Shown here piece after piece: positions 32,201-41,238 of a stretch of 64,000 nt of DNA. The position numbers were made by a program, and so were the translations under genes. This stretch comes from Tribonema minus (lineage: Eukaryota; Sar; Xanthophyceae; Tribonematales; Tribonemataceae). The DNA lies in the NCBI GenBank assembly GCA_017506865.1, contig JAFCMP010000001.1, positions 310,001 through 374,000 of the forward strand. The letters run 5' to 3'. Numbering within the stretch: the first letter of the stretch is position 1; each line of letters opens with the position of its first letter. The notes beneath the pieces were generated by a model. It searched no databases. It was not told the DNA's origin and was given only the letters and a program-made list of their open reading frames with translations.

Positions 32201-33238
32201 CAACATGTTGAAGTCTGAATCACGTACTTGAAGTTTGACGCTACCGCGTGCAGCTGCGCAGCTGTGCGCTTCACGGTTAGGTTTGTTTGCTCGAAGCTGT
32301 GCCTTGAGCATTCTTGAACCAACTTGTGGTGTGTACCAACTTTTGATGTACTGCACACCACCACACCATGTGTGCTCCATTGACATCATCATTACCACAT
32401 GACTTGCCGTCACGTGCAGCTGCGCGCTTCCCGGCGTGTTCTCCGGCGCCGTTCTGGCGCTGGCCAAGGCAGCGGACGCCGGCGAGGCAGACTTCCAGGC
32501 TGTCATTGAGGTATGTACGCCTAGTAGAATCAGATGCATACCTAACTTTAAGTGTAGTGTGAATACTGTAGGTGGACTTTTAGGCTATGATTGAGGTATG
32601 CACGCAGAGCGGAATGAGAGACGTACCTGCCTTTGAATGAAGATATGAATACTGTTGGTGGAAATCCGGGCCATCATAGAGGTATGCACGCAGGTAGAAT
32701 CAGATATATAACTGCCGTTGAATGAAGATTTGAGTCACTGCTCCTCTGTCTACTGTCCTGCGGCTCTCACAGTGGGACTGCCACGCTGCGTGTAGGTTGC
32801 AGCAACTGCTTGCGCGACGGATGCTCACACTGTGCATGCTCGCGGTGGGTTTATGCTCAGTTTCTTGTGTCCTTGCAGGCAACACATGTGCACAGATTGT
32901 GGCAGCTGCAGATGGTCATGCCGCCACGTGCTTGACAAAGAAACGTTGACGAAGGCCACGTGCTTGACAAAGAAACGTCGGCGAACCAAGTCACAGAACA
33001 ACGCACTTATCCCTGTGCTGTCGTCAGCTTGTAGCTTCCACTATCCACCTAATTGCATTGCCCCCGAGCGCTGCCGCAGGCCAACATGCTGGCGGGCGGC
33101 GACAACTGCTCGCGCGCGGGCTTCATCGGCGCGTGCCTCGCCGCGGAGCAGGGCATTGAGTGCGTGCCGCAGGAGTGGATCGCACAGACCACCGTCTTCG
33201 AGGAGGCGGAGTCCCTGGTGGACAGGATCTTTGCCTGA
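26229..33238 (+). CDS. ADP-ribosylglycohydrolase-like protein (J1-crystallin type), 9 exons
   Basis: Exons: up to 26771 (open from 26229, true start unsure), 27627-27681, 28366-28512, 28914-29035, 29789-29911, 30589-30663, 31408-31490, 32420-32510 and 33080-33238. All phases agree, for up to about 479 aa. The fold is recognised from ASFVADAATTGVHWIY, PPACPFYTTQVGDASPW, ATDDTQAHGMGK (the first metal-binding TDDT), NPMAVNFAVASAQ, CALPGVFSGAVLAL and the C-terminal LAGGDNCSRAGFIGACLAAE. Active hydrolases normally have GGDxDT at that last position. The GGDNxSR form seen here lacks the second Asp pair, as in J1-crystallin-like members, so hydrolase activity is doubtful. The Ala/Ser-rich N-terminus repeats the block PDLQSSDDAAA / YDLQSSDEAAA. 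Introns 7 and 8 contain tandem copies of the adjacent splice junctions. Confidence 0.88.
30757..30832 (+). repeat. Degenerate TTAGGG-like tract
   Basis: GTAGGGTTAGTGAG, GGGTTAATCATAAGGGTTAGG and similar imperfect units in the intron after exon 6 of the ADP-ribosylglycohydrolase-like gene. Confidence 0.6.
31922..32425 (+). repeat. About 248-bp tandem duplication carrying the exon 8 acceptor
   Basis: The unit CTTGCCGTCGTGC... at 31,922 recurs at 32,170. Each unit contains a CACTTGCAGCTGCGC or CACGTGCAGCTGCGC segment like the real acceptor (GTCACGTGCAG at 32,409-32,419, then CTGCGC of exon 8). Intronic decoys with AG plus the first exon bases lie near 32,003, 32,160 and 32,250. Confidence 0.85.
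32498..32735 (+). repeat. About 85-bp tandem repeat duplicating the exon 8 end and 5' splice site
   Basis: GGCTGTCATTGAGGTATGTA (the real junction, 32,498) is followed by GGCTATGATTGAGGTATGCA (32,583) and GGCCATCATAGAGGTATGCA (32,669). The spacing is 85 and 86 bp and the internal sequence is shared (GAATACTGTTGGTGGA). The intronic copies keep both the exon tail and the GTATGC donor. Confidence 0.92.
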
Positions 33239-34649
33239 GATGAACTTTTGTCCCACGCTGCGCAGCGCTCCGCGCCCCGTCTGCGGTCGAGCGCGCAGCC
33301 TTTTTTTCTATGAGCGGGATGCGCAAAAACACAAGGACGGTTTCTAGTAGGCGTCGTGAGCAGCAGGGTCATCGGTGCAGCAGCGCTCTGCGGGAGACGC
33401 CGGCAAAGCGCAGGCGACGCCGAGCCAGTTTTACATGTAGGCAACAGAGAGCGCTACGCGCCCAGAAGAAGGCGCTCCTACGCGACGTACTAGGTTTACT
33501 CATGGGAGCCTGACTGCAGGTGCACCTGAGGGCTCCGCCTTCCAGAGTCTATTTATTAAGCACACCGACGAGTGCGGGCGATGTGGGCGCGCGTTAATGT
33601 ACGCCGGCTGCTCCCGCGAGCGCTGCCGTCAGCAGCAGCGCCTGTACCCATAGCCTACTCGCGATGATACTTACATGTACGGCAGATTGTGTGGGCGTGT
33701 GTAAGCGCACGGCACACCCAGCGGGTGCGGCACAGCAGCATCGACAAGCAAGCACACAGGGCGAGAGCATGGGCCCTTTGCCTGTGGCTTGTGACACACT
33801 GGCAGATTACTTGAGGAGCACCCTGTACAATACCCCCAGTCAATGCACACCGACCTCTGGGCCAGTGCTTTCGTGCCTCAGGCTGGGCCTTCTGTGTCTG
33901 CAACTGTGCATGTCTCGTTTACCACTGTACTGCATGAGATGTGCTGTCTGAGGTCACCATGATTGGTCGATTATGCTGATCATGCAAGCTCTCTGCCCCT
34001 CATGCATTCGCATGTAGCATCACAATGTGGCACATCACCTGCACCTTTCTGTGAAGAGATGCTGACCGGGGTTGAGACTTGCTGCTCAGCATGCGTCACG
34101 CTGATGACATTGCCAGCACTGAATGAAGTTGCAAGTGCCTGCTCAAGCGAGCATGCTAGTATTATGCTAAACTGCGCCACTGACGCTCCAACTGACCACG
34201 GCTCAGACCTGCTGCTCAGCATGCGCCATACTGATGACATTGTCAGCGGTGATGAAGTTGCAAGTGCCTGCTCGAGCGAGCATGCTAATAATTTTATGCT
34301 AAACTGCGCTACTGGAAGAGTTCCCAACCACGGTTCGTGATGTGGGGCTCTCGCATGCCCTACATAGGCATCTTCAAGTTCAAGTCCTAGTTGGAGTTAC
34401 CTCCGCAAAGCCTCAACTCTGAATGTACTCAGTCCCTGTCACAGCGAGCACTGCTGTTGTGGCCCCACCACCACCAAATCAACCAGTGTCGGCCTTTCTG
34501 CTGCTCTGCTGTTCACCTGCGACCACCCCCATCCACATTACGGACAGTGTTGAAGTTGAAGTCCCGGGATTTCGGAAACAGATGAGTGTAGATTCTGAAG
34601 CTTGCATACTCTGCGTTTGACGATATTGAGCAGCGCTGCAAAAGCGTGT
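33239..34649. other. Intergenic region with a 127-bp tandem duplication
   Basis: There is no recognisable gene. About 34,080-34,205 and 34,207-34,332 are direct repeats (both contain GAAGTTGCAAGTGCCTGCTC) at high identity. The rest shows only short shadow frames. Confidence 0.6.
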
Positions 34650-36577
34650 ATGGCGTCTTTCGAGTCCTCAACAGTAGTCGGTCTGGTGGTGGCATTCGGA
34701 GCCGTGGCGGCTGTTGTTGTCAGCATGAAGTGCAATCGCTTCGAGTCCATGTCAGCAACCTTGCGGAACAGCATTATTGCGGCATCGACCGGATCAGACG
34801 GCCTGAGACATGACCGAGACATGCCTGATCTGCAGGCCCTCAAGGAACAATTGCCTCCAATCGTCTTCAAGTAAGTTGGGCCGCACTTTGTACCCGATGC
34901 TCCACAGTAGCCGTGTGCGCATTGTCTGCCACCGTAGCAGCCGCATAGATAGAGGCCGATGCTACATCTGCATGCTGGTACATCATCTGCAGGACTCAAA
35001 AATAGGATCTTTGAGTTGCTTAAACCGGGCTGCTGCAGGTACCTCACCATGACCCTGCAGAGGTCCAACGTCCGCGTCACGCGGGCCACCATCAAACAGA
35101 CCGGCCTGTTCCTCATGAAGCCCGACAGCGCAGGCGCTGCTGATCCAGTGTCCTCTGCGTGGGCGCCCTTTAAAGCTGTGCAGCGCTTCAGTGTGCCGCC
35201 AGCTTCGCCCATTGGCATGCTTTGGGAGTCACGCATCGCCATGGGGCGGAAGTGGCCGCTGTCGCTGCTGTCCGTGCGCGTGGCAGATGGCTACGTCAAT
35301 GGCAGGGGCAGCATGCGGGGGCGCATTGGCCCCTTCCCAATCATGAACATCGTGGGCACAAAGGAGATCACAGAGGGTTCGCTGAGCAGGTGCTTACTCC
35401 CTCGTGTACTTCACAGCATGTCAATGCGCACCAGATGATGTGTACTTTTATTAATTCTCGCTCAGGGCGCGAAAAAGCCGATGTGTACTTCTGGTGTATC
35501 GTACACGCATCTCCGGCTTTGCACAATCTGTGCTCGCAGAGGTTGTGTCGACCGTCCATGCTTTCTTTTGCTGAACGCTGTGGACCGCAGGTGCCAGGGC
35601 CAGGCATGCCTTCTTGCTGCTGCACAATCCTGGCTGTCCCTACGCTCCCCTTGTAGATGCAAGCAGCGCTTAGCCACGGCCGCAATCGATACAACCACGC
35701 TTCACCCTTGCCTGGTTGCGAAAACGCTACCTTTGCCTGTCACTTTCCACTCAATTGCGCTCCCCTTGCCGTGACGGTCACTGACTACATCAAACTGCGA
35801 ACGCAATCCACCTCGCCGTACCTCTGAGAGCCTCCAGACAGCCTCCGCCTTCAATGCTGCGACAACAACGCAGGTACCTCGCGGAATCGCCCTGGTTCCC
35901 ACACGCGCTCCTGCCCGATCCGCAGTACCTCACCTGGGCGCCTCTGCCAGACCGCGACGGCTGCCAGCGCGCGCGCGCAACGCTCAGCGACGGCGGCAGC
36001 AGCGTCAGCGCCGACTTCAGCTTTGCGGAGGACGGGGAGATGGTGAGGGGGGACGCGCAGCGCTGGAAACAGGTGGCCGGCGGGTTTGAGCTGCAGCCGT
36101 GGGTGGTGCGGTTTGGGGGGTATGAGGAGATTGAGGGGTGCAGGTCAGTGAGACTCGTATCTGTACCTGGTTGGAGGATGCAATGAACTACAGCGTGTGC
36201 TGTATATCTGCAGAATTGTGCAGCACATGGGTAGCAGCCTCAATTGAGTTTGCACCCACTTTGTTTATGTCTCACAGAGCGTCCTGTCCCTGTAAACAGC
36301 TCTCTACAGCAGGTCTGGTTGTCTGTCTGAGCACCTGCTGGTCACATCAAGTAATGATGTGCACAACGCAGAAAACATTCACCACTTGCCTACAAGCTGC
36401 ACTGGCCACTTTCACCTCCACTATGCATACTTTCATATATACATCAACATGAACATTGCCTGCATCCTCTGAGTCATCTGCAGGATACCCACCACCGGCA
36501 GTGCGGGCTGGCTGCTGCCCGATGGCAGCGAGCAGCAGTACTGCATTCTCACCCTCAGCGACGTCAGCTACAGCTAA
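34650..36577 (+). CDS. DUF6544/DUF6920-type protein with N-terminal membrane segment, 4 exons
   Basis: Exons 34650-34870, 35039-35389, 35874-36143 and 36484-36577 splice in phase to 311 aa. A hydrophobic segment (VVGLVVAFGAVAAVVVSM, about residues 8-25) probably anchors the protein. Family hallmarks are LPPIVFKYLTMTL near the start, WAPFKAVQRFSVPPASPIG, a DGYVNGRGSMRGRI block, LSRYLAESPWFPHALLPDP, RATLSDGGSSVSADFSF and a terminal AGWLLPDG with QQYCILTLSDVSYS. This family has no established function. The order and spacing of blocks match bacterial members. Exons 2 and 3 both begin GTACCTC after CAG. Intron 2 holds a 32-bp LINE scrap. The gene is convergent with YIPF6. Confidence 0.85.
35437..35490 (-). 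mobile_element. 32-bp LINE 3' scrap flanked by an 11-bp direct repeat
   Basis: TTATTAATTCTCGCTCAGGG with CGCGAAAAAGCC (35,448-35,479) is the extreme 3' end of the 6 kb element. It is flanked by GATGTGTACTT on both sides (35,437 and 35,480), a possible target-site duplication, although GTACTT is also seen beside other copies. Confidence 0.75.
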
Positions 36578-37466
36578 CACCTGCCGCGGCAGCGTGCCCA
36601 AGTCTTCCAGGTGGCCCACTGAAAAGCACGACACTTGTGCCCAATCATACGGGGTGCCCTTGTGATTTATGAGGACAGGTCCCTGGAGGGTAAGAGCAGA
36701 GCTACAGCAGCACAGCGAAGGTGAAGGACACCATGGCTTCACAGGGAGCTGCCGCGCATGAGGATCGCACACACATGCCATGAAACGACTCTGGCGTCGA
36801 GGCTAGGGCACGAGTGTGCGATATGCATGCACAGTCTTGAGTGTCTTGCATCTGTGTCATTGGACAATTGGCAAACCGAAACAAGCGACCCCTAATGCCC
36901 TCCTTCAAGGATGGCACTCGTGTCAGTTAAAGGTGTCGCAAGTGCATGCGTCACAGATGTTGTAATGGGAAATTCCAGGACTGACAGCTGCTAGATTTGG
37001 CTTTGGCATGATAAACATGTTGTGCAGTCCAAACAGCAAGAGAAGCCAAGCCATGGGACGCAGTGTGCGCTGCTTCGTGCAGGGTTCACAGTAAAGCACG
37101 CAGCTCATTGTGCTGCCAATGGCTGGCTTGGGATCAATAACCATTAGTGCAACATGCAATGGTACGCGTACGTGTCGTGTGCGTTTGTTGCCACCTTGCT
37201 GAACTCTCCACAAAAGGACGCATACGTGCATCAGGCATATGCTATATCCCGGAGTACTTGACATGTGAACACGCCAACCAAACTTGATGTCAGCATCAAC
37301 GGCTGCTGATCGCATGAGTGGTTGTGCAGATCTTCACACGCAAACGTTGTGCATCATTTGCTTCTACTGCATTGGCAAAACGTAGAAGACGAAGGGGGCC
37401 TGAAAAGAGGGAGACATAATTGACGCATGTACACTATACATTAAGGCGTGGTCCGCTGCTGTAGGG
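36578..37466. other. Intergenic region between convergent genes
   Basis: This lies between the 3' ends of the DUF6544-type gene and YIPF6. I see no gene, RNA or repeat. Open frames are short shadows. Confidence 0.55.
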
Positions 37467-40400
37467 TCATTGCAGCAGCACCATCCAGCTGAGGAATGCG
37501 TAGAAGAAGAAGACGGGGTACACCGCCAGCACCTTGCGCTCCGGAGAGATGATCTGCTTGATGAATACCACCGACGCTGCAGGGACGGCAGTGGAAGGCA
37601 GTGCAAGGCTGTCAGTCATCAGTCTGGCTGTAATTGGTGGTGAATTCATGCTCTCTTTTGTGGCTATTGGCTATCTGTGCGTGCACTCACTCAGAGTCAA
37701 TACATCTGGACTTGGCTTTGATCGTAGGCAGAAAAGTCACGGAAGCACAAAGATTCATGAACAGCAAGTCAGTGCATGTGTTACCCTGCGCCCTCCTTCT
37801 TGTCGACGTGTGAATACTAGGGGTGAAAAGCATGGCGGTAGAAACACATCACAATTGGACAGACGCAGGTCAGCGTCCTGCGGCTCTGCAGACATAGCGC
37901 ATCTTCGACTGTGCTGTGCTGCTGCACATAGCCTAAAGTTGATGTACAGTACTTCAACATGGTGGCTGCCCTGAAGACAGTACCTCAACAATACAGTAAA
38001 ACCGCACTACTTTCAGAGCTAGACCATTAGCCGACATGCCTACCACGTCAGCAAGCTTCCCACCAATGAGATCCTTGCTGCGAGATCGCCCTGATTCACA
38101 GCTGCTATGTACAGGCGTCTGATCTGTCCAAACATCCCCCACCATCACAAATTCAGAGCACCAGTCAGCCCCACACTCAAACACGCAAGATACACATGGA
38201 ATCGCCAGACAGAGGAAATAGCTTTGCGAATGCATGGAAGCATGTCAGACTGGGGGCATTACACCCATCACTCCTGTGGATACTGCAACGGCTTGAAGCA
38301 TAGCAAATGCTACAACACATGCTATTCGCTAACATCGCCTGCACTTGGCGGTGGAGCACGCCGAGTTGGCTCAGATGCCTGTCTCCAATGTCTACAATCT
38401 ACCCCGGCTACAATCAATAGTTCATTCGCGCAGGTGACATGGCAAACGCCGCTATACTTCCCCACCGTGCTTGCATTGCAAACACCTACTTCATTGAAAG
38501 TCAGTTGAGAATTTCAACTTCAAGTAAAGATTCCACCTGGTGGGGGCGGGCCGGGGCGCCGCCGCCACCGGCACAGTTCAACTTCAAGTGAAGCTCTTAG
38601 ATTCAAGTGAAGTTCTCACCTCGTGTGGACCACATGAAGCCCACGACCACGAGCAGCGCGCGTATGAAGAACAGCCCCGTGAGCGCCTTGGCAATGAGGC
38701 ACGCCGCGCTCGCCAGCACCAGCGGGAACACGCAGTACCCCAGCACGCACACGCTCTGGAAGAAGGAGATGCCCCCGCCCAGCAGTTGCGCGTTTACAGT
38801 TACCATGGCCGCCCCGCACCACACGACGACAAACACCGACGCAAAGACGAGCGCGCCCTGGTTGGCGGGCGCCGTGGAGCTGAGCATGATAGAGAGGACC
38901 AGGCAGACCAGCAGAGGCCCCCAGAGGTCCCACTCCTTCAGCTGTCGAATAGAACGGGGGGGAGGCAAGTCAGAAGGATGAGCCATGTTTGATGCTAAAG
39001 GCAACTGCTGTGCAGGGGATATGAGCATGGCGTAAAGGATCAGGCACACCAACAGCGGCCCCAAGAGGTCCCACTCCTTCAGCTGTTGCCAGAAGGGGGG
39101 GGACGCAAGTCATAGTTGCGGAGGAGGATGAGCCATGTGTGGCGGACATGCTGGAGAGATCAGTGACATGCGGCTGCTGTGCAGGGGACACAAGCATGAT
39201 GGAGAGGACCAGGCACACCAGCAGCGGCACCCAGTTGTTCCACTGTTGAGCACGAAGAGGGAGGCAAGTCACAAGTTGAGGAGTGTCACCCGTGTCAGCC
39301 TGTCAGGTCTGCTGAGAAGATAAGAAAATGGCGCTGCACTCGTTCAATTGTTGATTATGGGATAGGCAAGTCACCATTTGAGGAGAATCAGCCGCATTGT
39401 CTGATAAAGCTGAAGAGTTGAGGCATGGAGGCGGCTGTGCAGGGGAGCACCACGGATGCAGAGGATGACTGTGCCGCCCAAAATTTCCACATTTTACATA
39501 GCACCTGATGTTTGATCGAAGTTGAAGCGTTGCTGGTGTCATTAGAAAATCCGTCATATGCGATAAACGTGATAGCTTCAGCGTTAGAACTGCACCTGCA
39601 ACCTCAACTGCATGTCACTACCACTGAGTTTGAGGCTTGAGTTTCCACTCTTCGCAACGCAGTTGCCACATGCGCAGTCGCAGCTGAAGCACTGGGAAGC
39701 TGATGGACTGGCGATGACTGTGCTGCTTTCGCAGATTTGATGTTCAACTATATGATGTTCAACTATATTAGGCCAACCTGCATAGCTCTGCAGTTCCAAC
39801 ACTGAAGTCCTTTGAACAATGTCATGCTACCGTTCTAAATTCGAGTCCAATGCCTTCTCTAGCATTGTTGCAGGTAGTCTATAGGTAGTAGCACACCAGC
39901 GCCTTGATGGCGATCCATCCTGTATCGCGTGTGCATGAGCCATGCCACATTGCGCAAGCGCACAAGACACGCAAGTATACCGTATGAAGACACCAAAGTT
40001 CTTCGTTGAGCGGACTGTCGCACCGGACTGACCTTTTTGAGCACTCCTTCCTGGTCGCCTTTGGGCATCAGCACTATTTTCAGCTTGCTGCCCACTTGCC
40101 TAAGGTCCCGCATAATGGTCTCGCTTACTGGCTCATCCAGAGTATTGTAGTACGCCATGTTACCGGGAGCTCCACCTGCAGAGAGAGCGGACACGGTTGT
40201 CAACACAAGCGACAGGTGTGCACTGTCGCAGCAAGTCGATCTCTTGCGCCAGAATCATTGACTTGAGTGAGACTTTCGAACGCCGCTAGATGCCGCAGCT
40301 ACTGGCAGATACCAACGGCAGTCTGTCTGTCGTTTAGAGCGTCTCCACCGGTGCCTTTCTTATGCGGCTAGGCCAACGCTTGAAACTCAACAGTTGCTGT

Positions 40401-40520
40401 TGGGCGGCGTCGCCCCGCACCGGCAGCAATCTTAGGCGGCTAGAGGGGTGATGTCATACCTGCTCGACAATCTAGCCGTCCAAGATAGGAGGCGAGATTG
40501 GAGGCGACTATAGCTCGCAT
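37467..40520 (-). CDS. YIPF6: YIPF6, Yip1-domain Golgi membrane protein, 4 exons
   Basis: Yip1-family proteins have five membrane spans and bind Rab GTPases in ER-Golgi traffic. Exons 40520-40460 (start tentative), 40175-40033, 38941-38620 and 37576-37467 join in phase to 211 aa. The diagnostic cytosolic block TLDEPVSETIMRDLRQVGSK leads to KEWDLWGPLLVCLVLSIML. Then come VNAQLLGGGISFFQSVCVLG, an aromatic-poor hydrophobic stretch, and finally ISPERKVLAVYPVFFFYAFL. Length and order match YIPF6. The intron upstream of exon 3 contains two further diverged copies of that exon's beginning with intact AG acceptors, which could act as decoys or alternative exons. It is divergent from the Maf-like gene. 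Confidence 0.9.
38880..39260 (-). repeat. Tandem copies of the start of YIPF6 exon 3
   Basis: The segment encoding WDLWGPLLVCLVLSIML (real exon, ending near 38,941) recurs as WDLLGPLLVCLILYAML (about 39,033-39,084) and as NNWVPLLVCLVLSIML (about 39,190-39,250), at spacings of about 142 and 169 bp. Each copy is preceded by its own CAG acceptor on the minus strand. A fourth remnant (GGCTGTGCAGGGGA) lies near 39,433. Confidence 0.92.
39640..40020. repeat. Dispersed repeat, copy 1
   Basis: The stretch containing GTGTGCATGAGCCATGCCAC and ACACGCAAGT resembles 42,620-42,880 in direct orientation over about 250 bp, with indels. It lies in YIPF6 intron 2. No coding signal is evident. Confidence 0.6.
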
Positions 40521-41238
40521 ATGGGATGCGGCAGTCGATGACGCATGGTTTTTGCATATCACCGCCATGCATTGCACAACGAATACTACGCAACCTAGAG
40601 CTTGTGCGTACAGCTTCTCATAGCCATGCACATCATTCGATAGCAAAACAACAGCGTTGTCGCAGCACACATCGCGCGTGCGCGTTGGCAGCTGCAGTAG
40701 CTAGCACCATGAGTGTGCTTGCACCTGTTTTCACGCGAGCAACGTGCATGCTTCAAGACTTTATGGTGCGTGCGCTGCACGCAACAAAGCAGCTGCACAG
40801 CGCACGCACAGCGCAAGCACAACGACGCCAGCTGGTGGTGGATTTTACGAAAGGGTTGCAAATGAGCCAGGCTTGATGCTGCCGGTGTGGCGATACTCGG
40901 CCAGCAAGATTTTAGCTGGACACGTCAATTAAGTGGCTAGCCTTTGACTGCCACGAGCCGCTGTTGGACGGCCAAGAAGAAGGCACCGGTGGAGATGCTC
41001 TTACTCAGGTGCGAGCTTCTCTGAAACCGTAATTGTAGGGTAGTGTTGACGCACCCAATCGGCCATCATATATCGGAGATTCCGCCATGGCAAGCTATCT
41101 CCGCCAGACACCGGCAGCGAATGTCCTAGCTTCCCTCCTCCTGGGCGTCGAAAGCCTCTCTTCCTCCCCGCCGTTTCTGGTCCGAAACCTCAAGCTGGAG
41201 GTGAAGTTTGGAGCCGAAGTAGTCAAAACAGCGGTTGC
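40521..41238. other. Intergenic region between YIPF6 and the Maf-like gene
   Basis: These are divergent starts, so promoters should lie here. An open frame from 41,087 on the plus strand runs into the Maf first exon in another frame and is probably 5' UTR shadow. Nothing else is recognised. Confidence 0.45.
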
